This document shows, one piece after another, positions 44,638 through 53,412 of a stretch of DNA of 64,000 nt (the stretch's first letter is position 1; every line of letters begins with the position of its first letter). The position numbers and the translations under genes were made by a program. This stretch comes from Aldehydirespirator sp965117015 (lineage in GTDB: Bacteria; Actinomycetota; Acidimicrobiia; Acidimicrobiales; Aldehydirespiratoraceae). The notes under the pieces were generated by a model that worked only from the letters and a program-made list of their open reading frames with translations, did no database searches and was not told the DNA's origin. Location of the stretch: the NCBI GenBank assembly GCA_965117015.1, contig OZ220747.1, positions 310,001 through 374,000 of the forward strand, read 5' to 3'.

Positions 44638-45819
44638 TCAGGCTGCCGCTCTTTGGGTGAGCGACAGCCCGTTGGTGCGCATCACCTGCTCGATCTCGCC
44701 GTCGGAGAACCCGTCGAGGTCGTGCACGAACGACACCGGGTCGGCCAGTCCCTCGGCATGGGGGAAGTCCGACCCGAACAGCATGTGGTCGGCACCGATC
44801 AGGTCCCGCAGAGCGAGCAGGTCGTCCTCGTAGTAGGGCGAGATCCACACCTGGCGCCGGAACACCTCCAGCGGATCCTCGTCGAAGGCGTGCTGCTGCT
44901 GGCGGTAGGTCTTGGCGAGCTTCTTCACGAAGGGCCATACCCATTCCGAGCCGGTCTCTATGGTGGCGACCCGCAGGTTCCGGTGCCGGCTCAGAACGCC
45001 CTCGGCCAGCAGCGAGGCCAGCGCGTCGGAGATCGGCGAGTAGGTGAGCATGCTCTTGAGGGCGTTGTAGCGGAACGACTCGAACTCGCTGTCCACCCCC
45101 CAGTGCTCCAGCAGGAACCCGTAGCCGGAGTCCCCGGAGTGCATGGCCACCGTGATGCCGTGATCGTCCAGCCGCTGCCACACCTTGTCGTGGGCGGGGT
45201 GGCCCAGCGAGCGCCGTCCGCCGGCGCCGTCGGGCACCGACGACGGCCGCAGATTCACCACCCGCACGTCGTTGGCGATCAGCCAGTCGAGCTCGTCGAG
45301 AGCCCAGTCGGGGTCGGCCAGCGTCAGGTACCCGGCCGCGAACAGGCGGTCGCGGTAGGCGAACCCCCAGTCGTCGGCCAGCCATCGGTTGAATCCCCCA
45401 AACGCCGCCGTCAGGGCGGCCGGGTCGTGCTCGAGGGCGGCCTCCATGCCCACGCCCAGCGTGGGGAACAGGAAGCACGCCTGCAGGCCCTGCGAATCCA
45501 GCAGTTCGATGCGGGCGTCGCGGTCGCGGTAAGCAGCCGAGATGGGCTTGAGCTCGCCGAACGCCTCGCGCATGTCGGAGGCCGGGACCTTTCCCCTGAA
45601 GTAGTCGTCCAGGCAGCCCGGCCTCGCCACCGGGTCGAAGGTGGGATTGGGGATGAAGCGGTTGACCCGACCGGCCACCAGCAGCCGCTCGCGCCCGTCC
45701 ACGGTGGCCCACTGCATGCAGCGCTTGTGCATCTTGGGGTCGACGTGGCGGATGAATGCGTCGGTGGCCTCGTAGTAGTGGTTGTCGGCGTCGAAGGCGG
45801 TGAAGCCCATATCTGTCAT
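44638..45819 (-). CDS. Amidohydrolase-2 family protein (COG2159)
   Basis: This 393-residue TIM-barrel protein starts MTDMGFTAFDADNHYYE and ends its barrel with MLFGSDFPHAEG, the beta-8 Asp. TVAMHSGDSG carries a ligand His. Family members are metal-dependent decarboxylases or hydrolases of aromatic or lactone substrates. The first-strand motif is DADNHYYE rather than DxHxH, a variant common in the LLM-rich actinobacterial group. The ATG at 45819 follows GGGAGG. Confidence 0.83.
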   Translation of the reverse strand: MTDMGFTAFDADNHYYEATDAFIRHVDPKMHKRCMQWATVDGRERLLVAGRVNRFIPNPTFDPVARPGCLDDYFRGKVPASDMREAFGELKPISAAYRDRDARIELLDSQGLQACFLFPTLGVGMEAALEHDPAALTAAFGGFNRWLADDWGFAYRDRLFAAGYLTLADPDWALDELDWLIANDVRVVNLRPSSVPDGAGGRRSLGHPAHDKVWQRLDDHGITVAMHSGDSGYGFLLEHWGVDSEFESFRYNALKSMLTYSPISDALASLLAEGVLSRHRNLRVATIETGSEWVWPFVKKLAKTYRQQQHAFDEDPLEVFRRQVWISPYYEDDLLALRDLIGADHMLFGSDFPHAEGLADPVSFVHDLDGFSDGEIEQVMRTNGLSLTQRAAA

Positions 45820-45853
45820 CGCGCCTCCCGGGTCTGCGGTTCGAGAGGCCACT

Positions 45854-46537
45854 CTATGAGCGGGGGCGCGGGTACAGGAGCCGAACGGTCACCACGGCGA
45901 GGGCGGCGCCCACCACCTGCATCAACACGAACATGGGCGCCGAGGCGGGCTCGATCCCGGCGAAGGTGTCCGACAGCGTCCGGGCGACGGTGACGGCCGG
46001 ATTGGCGAAGGAGGTGGAGGCCGTGAAGAAGTAGGCCGCGCCGATGTAGGCCGCCACCGCTCCGGCGACCAGCCTGGTGCGGCTGCTGCGCACCAGCATG
46101 AAGATGACCAGCACCAGCCCGTAGGTGGCCACGACCTCGGCCAGCCACAGGTGCGAGCCGGGGCGGGCCTTGGTGGAGAGGTTGACCGCGTCGAGGTCGA
46201 ACATGAGGTTCGCGAGGATCGTGCCGAACACGCCGCCCGTCACCTGAACTGCGATGTACGGGATCACCAGAGCCCATCGCCGGTCTCCGAGGGCGGCCTC
46301 GGCGAGAGTCACGACCGGGTTGAAGTGGGCTCCGGAGACGGGGCCGAACACGGCGATGATGATAAGCAGGACACCCGCGGTGGCCGCCGCGTTGGCCAGC
46401 AGCACCACGCCGACGTCCTCGCTCAGGCGTTCGGCCATGATGCCCGAGCCGACGACGCCGGCAAGCAGGAAGGCCGTCCCGATGAACTCACCGGCCAGAG
46501 CCCGGGGTTGCACGGGCACACACACTAGAGCAAGCAT
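45854..46537 (-). CDS. MIP-family aquaporin or glycerol channel
   Basis: This 227-residue channel has six membrane segments and the two half-helices with NPV (HFNPVVTLAEA) and NPA (FANPAVTVARTL) motifs. The first motif's Ala is Val. It would pass water or small neutral solutes. The ATG at 46537 is only 18 bp from the divergent lipoprotein ATG. An internal GTG (46525 or 46519) may be the real start, which would leave more room for promoters. Confidence 0.88.
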   Translation of the reverse strand: MLALVCVPVQPRALAGEFIGTAFLLAGVVGSGIMAERLSEDVGVVLLANAAATAGVLLIIIAVFGPVSGAHFNPVVTLAEAALGDRRWALVIPYIAVQVTGGVFGTILANLMFDLDAVNLSTKARPGSHLWLAEVVATYGLVLVIFMLVRSSRTRLVAGAVAAYIGAAYFFTASTSFANPAVTVARTLSDTFAGIEPASAPMFVLMQVVGAALAVVTVRLLYPRPRS

Positions 46538-46555
46538 CTCGTAGTCTCCGGCTCG

Positions 46556-47224
46556 ATGGGATTGGCTTCTCGGGTTCTCTCGAAGGCGCTGCTGGGCACC
46601 GCGGCGGTGGCTGTCCTGGTGGCCGGGTGCAGCGGCGGCCCCGAGGACGCAGACGAGGGCGTAACCGATCCAGCCGCGGCGGTGGCTGCATCGGGTCCCA
46701 CGAACACCGCCGATGTGGTGGCGGCACTCGAGGGCGGAAGCGGGGCCAGGCCGGACACTGCGGCCGACGCCGGCGGCGACTTTGGCGAGCCCGGTGAACT
46801 GGGACCGATCGATCCGCTGGACATCCCCGGCGAGATCATCAGCGAGTACAGCCTCGTCGAGGGTGACTGCTTCAACCGGTTCGAGGGCCTGCAGGCGGGC
46901 CGGCGGCTGGCGATCACAGCCCGGACAGGCTGCGACGAGCCCCACTGGGGCGAGGTGTACCACACCTTCGATCTGGACGCTCCCCATCCTGCCATCTACC
47001 CGGGCGACGAGGCGGTGCGTGGTTTCGCCCTGAGGGTGTGCTACGAGCAGTTCGAAGCCTTCGTGGGGGAGAGCTACGAGTTGTCGGTGTACGACATCGG
47101 GGTGTTCACCCCCAATCGCACGAACTTCGAGCACGAAGTGGCCCGCTACCGCGGCGTCCATTGCTGGCTGTACGACCCCAACGACGAATCGGTGTCGGGC
47201 TCGGCTAGGGATACGGCCCGATGA
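46556..47224 (+). CDS. Septum-formation-domain lipoprotein
   Basis: This 222-residue protein has a lipoprotein signal (VLVAGC, Cys25), an acidic Ala/Asp linker to about residue 95 and a domain of the actinobacterial septum-formation type: LVEGDCFNRFEG, TGCDEPHWGEVYH, FALRVCYEQFEAFVG and a final HCWLYD. Three conserved Cys positions could form disulfides outside the cell. The role is unknown in detail. The stop overlaps the next ATG (ATGA). Confidence 0.78.
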   Translation: MGLASRVLSKALLGTAAVAVLVAGCSGGPEDADEGVTDPAAAVAASGPTNTADVVAALEGGSGARPDTAADAGGDFGEPGELGPIDPLDIPGEIISEYSLVEGDCFNRFEGLQAGRRLAITARTGCDEPHWGEVYHTFDLDAPHPAIYPGDEAVRGFALRVCYEQFEAFVGESYELSVYDIGVFTPNRTNFEHEVARYRGVHCWLYDPNDESVSGSARDTAR

Positions 47225-47481
47225 CAGCACCCTCCGATCCCGTCCTGGAGCGGCGGCAGAGGCTGGCCCGCTTGGCCCGGACGGGACGGCGAGCGGGCTA
47301 CTCGCTGTACGGCGTGTCCCTGGCTGCGTTCGTGGCTGGCTTCGTTACCGGCTTCACCACCGCGCCCGCCACGATCGCCGCGGTCACTCTGGTGGTCGGG
47401 TCCCTGCTGCTGTTGCCGTCGATAATCATCGGCTACGGCGTAAGCGCAGCCGACCGGGCCGACCGCGACGACGACTGGTAG
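47221..47481 (+). CDS. Small two-helix membrane protein
   Basis: This 86-residue protein has an Arg-rich N-terminus, two hydrophobic segments (about 28-48 and 52-73) and an acidic C-terminus (DRADRDDDW). It is translationally coupled to the lipoprotein gene. I do not recognise a family. Confidence 0.75.
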   Translation: MTAPSDPVLERRQRLARLARTGRRAGYSLYGVSLAAFVAGFVTGFTTAPATIAAVTLVVGSLLLLPSIIIGYGVSAADRADRDDDW

Positions 47482-47499
47482 CCGCGCCGAGGGCTGGTT

Positions 47500-48000
47500 C
47501 TAGACCGTCGGCAGATCCGGGGAGATGTCGATCGGCGGGTCGACCAGGTCACCGGCCACTACCGCGGGGAGGAACTCCCTCAGGCGTGCGGGAACCGTGG
47601 GCTCGTTGTTGGCCAGCAGCTCGTCGAGCGTCCACCAGCCCGCTTCGATGAAGGCGGCCGCCTCGAGCGCTTCCAGGCCGCGGGGGCGGTATTCGCCGCC
47701 GTCACACCAAGCCACGTGGATGCGCTCGTTCGACTCGAAGCGCATGCCGCAGAACGTGTACTCCACGTACTGGGTCCATACGCACGGCCCCATCTCGACG
47801 TCGGTGATGCCGGTCTCCTCGTGCAGCTCGCGCCGGCAAGCCGCAGCCGAGTCCTCGCCGTACCCGACGCCTCCGCCGGGTATCTCAAGCCACTCCGGCT
47901 TGTGAGGATCGATCGGATCCTCGGATCGGATCAGGAACACCCGGCGGGCGTTGTCGAGCAGCACGCAGCGGGCCGCCGGACGCCGGATCAGAAACGACAC
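47500..48000 (-). CDS. NUDIX hydrolase
   Basis: This 166-residue protein has a complete Nudix box (about residues 43-65), from GGGVGYGE to RELHEETGI. It would hydrolyse a nucleoside diphosphate derivative. The beginning RRPAARCVLLDNARRVFL matches actinobacterial Nudix proteins. The start is a GTG. It is convergent with the small membrane protein gene and follows the FMN-fold gene. Confidence 0.9.
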   Translation of the reverse strand: MSFLIRRPAARCVLLDNARRVFLIRSEDPIDPHKPEWLEIPGGGVGYGEDSAAACRRELHEETGITDVEMGPCVWTQYVEYTFCGMRFESNERIHVAWCDGGEYRPRGLEALEAAAFIEAGWWTLDELLANNEPTVPARLREFLPAVVAGDLVDPPIDISPDLPTV

Positions 48001-48011
48001 GGACTCCGCTC

Positions 48012-48347
48012 TCAGACGGGGGCGGGACGGTGCCTGACCGCGGAGAAGACCTTGATCGTGATCGGCGTGTCGGGCCTCGGCTCGCCGTCTACCGAGGCGA
48101 CTCCGTCGGCGATGAGGCTGAACCCGTCATCGGCCGGCGACCACAGCACCACCACGTCGGGCCGAGCCACCGCGTTGGCCGCCGCTCCCCGGCCGACCAC
48201 GGCCTGGATCACGCCCCGGTCGTCGATGTCGACCTTCACATGGATGATGCGGGTCCGCCCGTCGTCATCCACGGTCAGCACGAAGGCGGTCGGCCCGTGC
48301 TCGGCGGCAACCGAGGCCAACTCCTGCGGTTCGACGGCAAAGCTCAC
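48012..48347 (-). CDS. Pyridoxamine 5'-phosphate oxidase-like (FMN split-barrel) protein
   Basis: This protein of about 111 residues has a split-barrel pattern: AFVLTVDDDGRTRIIHVKVD followed by NAVARPDVVVLWSP. The GTG at 48347 is the likely start. Longer in-frame starts overlap the upstream glycosylase gene. Binding of FMN, F420 or haem is typical of relatives, and the substrate is unknown. Confidence 0.7.
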   Translation of the reverse strand: MSFAVEPQELASVAAEHGPTAFVLTVDDDGRTRIIHVKVDIDDRGVIQAVVGRGAAANAVARPDVVVLWSPADDGFSLIADGVASVDGEPRPDTPITIKVFSAVRHRPAPV

Positions 48348-48358
48348 CGCTTCAGACG

Positions 48359-49564
48359 CTATCCAAGATCCAGTGCGGTCATGAGGTCGCCTCGGGTGCC
48401 GTAGCGGACCTCGTCGACTCCTACAAAGCGGGCCAGCTCGACCAGATGGGGACCGAGCCGCTCGGCTAGCGAGCCGTGATCGACCTGAGGCTCGGCGAAT
48501 GCGCCCAACACCTGCAGCACGCCGGCAGACCGGTCGGTCTTGAGGTCCAGGCGGGCCACCAGCTGCTCGCCCAACAGCACTGGTAGCACGTAGTAGCCGT
48601 AGACCCGCTTGGATGCCGGGACGTAGATCTCGATCCGGTAGTCGAAGCCCCAGAGCCGGGCCGCTCGATCGCGGGTCCACACGATCGGGTCGAACGGTGA
48701 TAGGACCGTGACGACCTCGACGGCGCGGGGCATTCTGGCCCCGGGGTGGACATAGCCCGGTTCGCTCCAGCCCTCCACTGAGACCGTCTCAAGTTCGCCG
48801 GCCTCGACTACCTCGTGCAGCCGGACCCGCCCCTCGCGAACCGGTAGCCGGTAGTAGTCGATCAAGTCACCTGCTGTGCCCACTCCCAGCGCGTGGGCCG
48901 AGCGGACGAGAAGCTCGCGCTGGGCCTCTTCGGCCGTGGGAGTGGGGCAGGCCAGAACCTCGGTGGGCACGATCCGCTCCAGCAGGTCGAACTCCTTGAC
49001 GAAGTTGCCGCGGCGCCGGATGCCGACCGCTCCGATGCGGAAGAGCCAGTCGAGAGCGATCGAGCCCAGCGACCGGCTCCCCCACCATTCACCATCGCGG
49101 CGGCGAGGATCGACCAGCTCGCCTGCGGTCAGCGGACGTTCCTCTACCTGGGCCAGCACCTCAGCCACGTAGCCGGGCTCACTCCGGGCCAGATCGGCCA
49201 GGTTCTTCCAGGTGTCGCCCTTCTCGGCACGCTGCTTCTGCCAGCGCAGCAGCGGCTCATCGGCCACCGGCAGCAGCGACGCCTCATGGGCCCATGCCTC
49301 GAACCACTCGTCGTCGCGGTAGGCGATCCGGTCCAGCAGGGCGCGGTCGTAAGCGCCCAAGCGGGAGAAGGGCGGCAGGTACTGCGTCCGGACCACCACC
49401 GGCACCGAGTCGAGCTGCAGCAGCTTGAGACGGCCCATCACACGGCGAAGGTGACGGCGGTCCACCCGGCCGGCGGGGGCCGGGTCAGCGAAGCCCTGGG
49501 CCGCGAGTGCTATCCGGCGGGCCTGCGATATGGACAGCTGCTGCAATACCCGCCCTCGCGCCAC
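48359..49564 (-). CDS. AlkX/YcaQ-type winged-helix DNA glycosylase (HTH_42)
   Basis: This 401-residue protein belongs to the winged-helix DNA glycosylase family that unhooks interstrand crosslinks. SQARRIALAAQGF at the N-terminus and the catalytic-loop motif LLQLDSV near residue 51 are visible. The Q-Leu-D triplet matches the AlkX (YcaQ) group rather than the QxQ of AlkZ. GYYVLPVLLGEQLVARLDLK forms the later beta strands. The start is a GTG. Palindromic copy C lies between it and leuS. Confidence 0.85.
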   Translation of the reverse strand: MARGRVLQQLSISQARRIALAAQGFADPAPAGRVDRRHLRRVMGRLKLLQLDSVPVVVRTQYLPPFSRLGAYDRALLDRIAYRDDEWFEAWAHEASLLPVADEPLLRWQKQRAEKGDTWKNLADLARSEPGYVAEVLAQVEERPLTAGELVDPRRRDGEWWGSRSLGSIALDWLFRIGAVGIRRRGNFVKEFDLLERIVPTEVLACPTPTAEEAQRELLVRSAHALGVGTAGDLIDYYRLPVREGRVRLHEVVEAGELETVSVEGWSEPGYVHPGARMPRAVEVVTVLSPFDPIVWTRDRAARLWGFDYRIEIYVPASKRVYGYYVLPVLLGEQLVARLDLKTDRSAGVLQVLGAFAEPQVDHGSLAERLGPHLVELARFVGVDEVRYGTRGDLMTALDLG

Positions 49565-49582
49565 CTACGACCCGTCCCCACC

Positions 49583-49630
49583 GAAATGGCAGCCCAGGAC
49601 TCCCATACGGGCACCCACCGCTGCCAATGC
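49583..49630. repeat. Palindromic intergenic element, copy C
   Basis: GAAATGGCAGC (49583-49593) and GCTGCCAATGC (49620-49630) pair at 9 of 11 positions around a 26-nt loop with CCC-ATAC-GGG. The copy is 44/49 identical to copy A, about 18 kb away. It occupies the gap between leuS and the glycosylase gene, both on the minus strand. Confidence 0.85.
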
Positions 49631-49645
49631 CCGGCCGAGCGCCAT

Positions 49646-52474
49646 CTACACCACCAGCGTGATCATGCGGCCGGGCACGTAGAGCTGCTTGCGCAGCTCG
49701 CGGCCGCCCACATGCGCCGCCACATTCGGCTCGGCCAGGGCCGCGGCCACCGCGGTCTCCTCGCCGGCGTCGGCCGCGATCGTCACCCGGCCCCGCAGCC
49801 TGCCGTTCACCTGGACGGGCACCTCCACCGTGTCGGTCACCAGCAGGGCCGGATCGGCGGTAGGGAACTCGGCCTGCGTAACCGATCCGGCGCCCTCGCC
49901 GTGAAGGCGGTGCCACAACTCCTCCGCGAAGTGCGGAACCAGCGGGGCCAGCATCCGCACCATCACCGCGGCCACCTCGCGGGGCGCGCCTGTGCCCCGT
50001 CGGGTCAACTCGTTGTTGAGCTCGGTCAATTTGGCGATGGCCGTGTTGAACCGCATGCCCTCCATGTCGGAGCGCACCCCGTCGATGGTGCGGTGCAGCA
50101 GACGGAGAAGATCGTCGTCAGGCGCCTCGTCGCTTACCCGCAACTCCCCGGTCTGCTCGTCCACCACATTGCGCCACACCCGCTGCAGCACCCGCTGGGA
50201 GCCCACCACCGAGCGGGTCTCCCAGGGCCGGTCCTGATCGATGGGTCCCATGAACATCTCGTAGAGGCGCAGGGTGTCGGCCCCGTAGGAGGCGTACATG
50301 TCGTCCGGTGTGACCGAGTTCTTGAGCGACTTGCCCATCTTGCCCAGCTCGCGGGCCACCGGCTCGCCGCGATGTTCGAAGCCCTTCTCCAGAGAGCCCA
50401 CCACCTCTTCCGCGGGCACGTAGACCCCTCGGGAGTCCTTGAAGGCGTAGGCCTGGATGTAGCCCTGGTTGACGAGGCGCTTGAACGGCTCCGGTCCGCT
50501 CACATGGCCGAGGTCGTAGAGCACCTTGTGCCAGAAGCGGGCGTACAGCAGGTGCAGCACGGCGTGCTCGACACCGCCGACATAGAGGTCCACGCCGCCC
50601 ACGCCGCCGGGCTCGGGATCGGCCATCCAGTACCGCTCTACGGTGGGATCGACGAGTGCCTCGTCGTTGCGCGGGTCGAGGTAGCGCAGGTAGTACCAGC
50701 AGGAGCCGGCCCACTGGGGCATGGTGTTCAGTTCCCGCCGGTAGCGGCGCGGGCCGTCGCCTAGATCCAGGTCGACGCCCACCCATTCCGTGACCCGGCC
50801 CAGCGGCGGCTCCGGCTCGGAGTCACGGGCCAGCGCCCTCGGGGCCCAGTCGGTCAGCTCGGGCAGCTCCAGCGGGAGCATGTCGTCGGGCAGGGCCACC
50901 GGTCCGAAGTCGTCGAACACGATGGGGATGGGCTCGCCCCAGTAGCGCTGCCGGCTGAACAGCCAGTCGCGCATCCGGTAGTTGACGGTGGGACGGCCGA
51001 ACCCCGACTCGACGAGGCGCTCGACGATCAGGGCCTTCGACGCCTCCACGTCGAGGCCGTCGAGGAAGTGGGAGTTGATCGACGGGCCGTCGCCCGTGTA
51101 CGCCAGCTCGTCGGGATGCTCCGGCGGGGGCTGCACGGTGCGGATGACGGGCAGGCCGTAGGCCTCGGCGAACTCCCGGTCGCGCTGGTCCTCGCCGGGC
51201 ACGCCCATCACCGCGCCGGTGCCGTATCCCATCAGCACGTAGTCGGCGACGAACACCGGAACCCGGGTGTCGGTGAACGGCACGACGGCGTCGTAGCCCA
51301 GGTAGACCCCGGACTTGGAGTCGCTCCGGTCGGCGTCGCTCAACTCTGCGGCACGGGCCCGGTAGGCGGCCACCGCTTCCCGGGGCGAGGCTGCGCCCCC
51401 GGTCCACAACTCGGGCACGCCGGCCGGCCAGGTGTCGGCCACCAGTTCGTCGACCAAGGGATGCTCCGGAGCCAACACCATGTAGGTGGTGCCGAACAAG
51501 GTGTCGGGCCGGGTCGTGAACACCTCGATGGGCTGCATATCCGGGTGGCCGGAGCTGGCGGCCGGAAACGAGATCAGCGCGCCCTCGGAACGGCCGATCC
51601 AGTTGCGCTGCATGGTCTTGACCGACTCGGGCCAGTCCAGCCGGTCGAGGTCCTCGAGCAGGCGGTCGGCGTAGGCGGTGATGCGCATCATCCACTGCTT
51701 GAGCGGGCGCTTGAACACCTCGTGGTTGCCCCGCTCGGAGCGGCCCTCGTTGGTGACCTCCTCGTTGGCCAGCACGGTGCCCAGCGCCGGGCACCAGTTG
51801 ACCGGGGCGCCGGCCAGGTAGGCCAGGCGATGGGAGTCCACCACATCCCGCTGCTCGGCTTCGCCCAGCTGTTCCCACGAGCGGCCATCCGGCGCCGGTC
51901 TCGCGCCGGAGGCGAGTTCCTCGATCAGCTCCGCTATCGGCCGGGCCCGGCAGGCCTCCGGATCGAACCACGAGTTGAAGATCTGCAGGAAGATCCACTG
52001 GGTCCAGCGGTAGTAGTCGACATCGGTGGTGGCGATGCCGCGCCGCTTGTCGTGGCCCAGGCCGAGCCGGTCGAGCTGGCGGCGCATGTTGTAGATGTTG
52101 GCCTCGGTGTTGATCCGGGGGTGCTGGCCGGTCTGGCGAGCGTGCTCCTCCGCCGGCAGACCGAAGGCGTCGAAGCCCATGGTGTACAGCACGTTGAAGC
52201 CCGCCATCCGCTTGAAGCGGACGTACACGTCGGTGGCGATGTAGCCCAGCGGATGGCCGACGTGCAGCCCCGACCCCGACGGGTACGGGAACATGTCCAT
52301 GACGAACAGCTTGGGACCGGACGCGCCACGCCCCGACGAGAGCGCCCCGGCCGGGTTGGATGTCTCATGGGCACCGCTCGCTTCCCAATGGTCCTGCCAG
52401 CGCGTCTCGATCTCGGCGGCAAGGGCCGCGTCGTAGCGATGCGGGGGCGTGTCGGCCTCGGGGGCAGCGGGCAT
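49646..52474 (-). CDS. leuS: Leucyl-tRNA synthetase
   Basis: This 942-residue class I synthetase charges tRNA-Leu. The HIGH motif reads HVGH (residues 71-74, after PYPSGSGL) and the KMSKS motif reads KMGKS (coded near 50313-50343). An editing domain with FTTRPDTLFG-like sequence sits in the middle, and the C-terminal anticodon-binding part ends in a Leu-tRNA-type domain (VQVNGRLRGRVTIAADAGEE). The ATG at 52474 is chosen because homologous sequence begins there. The open frame continues upstream without family features. Confidence 0.95.
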   Translation of the reverse strand: MPAAPEADTPPHRYDAALAAEIETRWQDHWEASGAHETSNPAGALSSGRGASGPKLFVMDMFPYPSGSGLHVGHPLGYIATDVYVRFKRMAGFNVLYTMGFDAFGLPAEEHARQTGQHPRINTEANIYNMRRQLDRLGLGHDKRRGIATTDVDYYRWTQWIFLQIFNSWFDPEACRARPIAELIEELASGARPAPDGRSWEQLGEAEQRDVVDSHRLAYLAGAPVNWCPALGTVLANEEVTNEGRSERGNHEVFKRPLKQWMMRITAYADRLLEDLDRLDWPESVKTMQRNWIGRSEGALISFPAASSGHPDMQPIEVFTTRPDTLFGTTYMVLAPEHPLVDELVADTWPAGVPELWTGGAASPREAVAAYRARAAELSDADRSDSKSGVYLGYDAVVPFTDTRVPVFVADYVLMGYGTGAVMGVPGEDQRDREFAEAYGLPVIRTVQPPPEHPDELAYTGDGPSINSHFLDGLDVEASKALIVERLVESGFGRPTVNYRMRDWLFSRQRYWGEPIPIVFDDFGPVALPDDMLPLELPELTDWAPRALARDSEPEPPLGRVTEWVGVDLDLGDGPRRYRRELNTMPQWAGSCWYYLRYLDPRNDEALVDPTVERYWMADPEPGGVGGVDLYVGGVEHAVLHLLYARFWHKVLYDLGHVSGPEPFKRLVNQGYIQAYAFKDSRGVYVPAEEVVGSLEKGFEHRGEPVARELGKMGKSLKNSVTPDDMYASYGADTLRLYEMFMGPIDQDRPWETRSVVGSQRVLQRVWRNVVDEQTGELRVSDEAPDDDLLRLLHRTIDGVRSDMEGMRFNTAIAKLTELNNELTRRGTGAPREVAAVMVRMLAPLVPHFAEELWHRLHGEGAGSVTQAEFPTADPALLVTDTVEVPVQVNGRLRGRVTIAADAGEETAVAAALAEPNVAAHVGGRELRKQLYVPGRMITLVV

Positions 52475-52596
52475 AACGGCCAAGGCTACGGTCAGCCCGC
52501 AGCCCCGCGAACCCCTGCCCACCGAATGGTTGCCGACATCCGAACAACAGGTGTCCCCCAAGTTGCTTGCCCCCACCCCAAACCGTGGTAAAGTCC

Positions 52597-52631
52597 GTTC
52601 CGTATCGTGGGACTGGTCCACAATACGGAAC
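52597..52631. promoter_or_regulatory. 35-bp palindrome upstream of the corrinoid methyltransferase operon
   Basis: Arms of 14 nt (GTTCCGTATCGTGG at 52597-52610 and CCACAATACGGAAC at 52618-52631) match with one mismatch around a 7-nt spacer. It ends 61 bp before the first gene of the module. Each half resembles an IclR-type half-site (TTCCGTAT). TAAAGT (52589-52594) could be a -10 box immediately upstream. An operator is more likely than a terminator, since the gap is divergent from leuS. Confidence 0.6.
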
Positions 52632-52692
52632 CGGCACATGGCTGTAAGTCCGTAGGAATGGACCCCGACCGACATGCGGAGGGCTGAGCCGG

Positions 52693-53412
52693 ATGACCGA
52701 CACCCCTGCTCCCGGACCCGACATGGTCGACGACGACATCGATCTCGCGAGCCTCGACGACGAGGAGCTCACGACCCAGATGCACGACGATCTCTACGAC
52801 GGCCTGGCCGACGAGATCACCGAAGGCACCAACATCCTGCTGGGCCGGGGATGGTCGGCCGACAAGGTGCTGAACGACGCCCTGGTCGAGGGCATGCGCA
52901 TCGTGGGCATCGACTTCCGCGACGGGATCCTGTTCGTGCCCGAGGTCCTGCTGGCCGCCAACGCAATGAAGGCCGGCATGGCCATCCTGCGACCGCTGCT
53001 GGCCGAGACGGGCGCCGAGCCCATCGGCAGCGTCGTGATCGGGACAGTCAAGGGCGATATCCACGACATTGGCAAGAACCTGGTGGCGATGATGCTGGAG
53101 GGAGCCGGCTTCGAGGTGTTCGACCTCGGCATCAACACCGACGCCGAGGAGTTCCTGGCCGCTCTCGACGAGCATAAGCCCGACATTCTGGGCATGTCGG
53201 CTCTGCTCACCACCACCATGCCCTACATGAAGGTGGTGATCGACACCCTCAAAGAGAAGGGCATACGCGACGACTTCATAATCCTCGTCGGCGGGGCGCC
53301 CCTCAACGAGGAGTTCGGGTCGGCCATCGGCGCCGACGCGTACTGCCGCGACGCCGCCATCGCCTCCGAGACGGCCAAGACATTCGTGACGGCCCGCCGG
53401 GCCGCCGGATGA
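52693..53412 (+). CDS. Corrinoid (B12-binding) methyl-carrier protein, MtgC/MttC-like
   Basis: This 239-residue protein carries a cobalamin cofactor that accepts and donates methyl groups. A helical cap domain (about 30-105) precedes the B12-binding Rossmann domain. The base-off motif GDIHDIGKN has the Co-ligand His124, and SALLTTTM and LVGGAPLNE complete the site. The ATG follows GGAGGG by 9 nt. An Asp-rich N-terminal extension of about 25 residues is unusual. It is the first gene of a six-gene run and overlaps the next by 4 nt. Confidence 0.92.
   Translation: MTDTPAPGPDMVDDDIDLASLDDEELTTQMHDDLYDGLADEITEGTNILLGRGWSADKVLNDALVEGMRIVGIDFRDGILFVPEVLLAANAMKAGMAILRPLLAETGAEPIGSVVIGTVKGDIHDIGKNLVAMMLEGAGFEVFDLGINTDAEEFLAALDEHKPDILGMSALLTTTMPYMKVVIDTLKEKGIRDDFIILVGGAPLNEEFGSAIGADAYCRDAAIASETAKTFVTARRAAG

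Noticed and set aside
52632..52692. Cobalamin riboswitch before the corrinoid operon
   Set aside because: The leader after the palindrome is only 61 bp and I cannot find the B12-box consensus. The palindrome itself looks like an operator.
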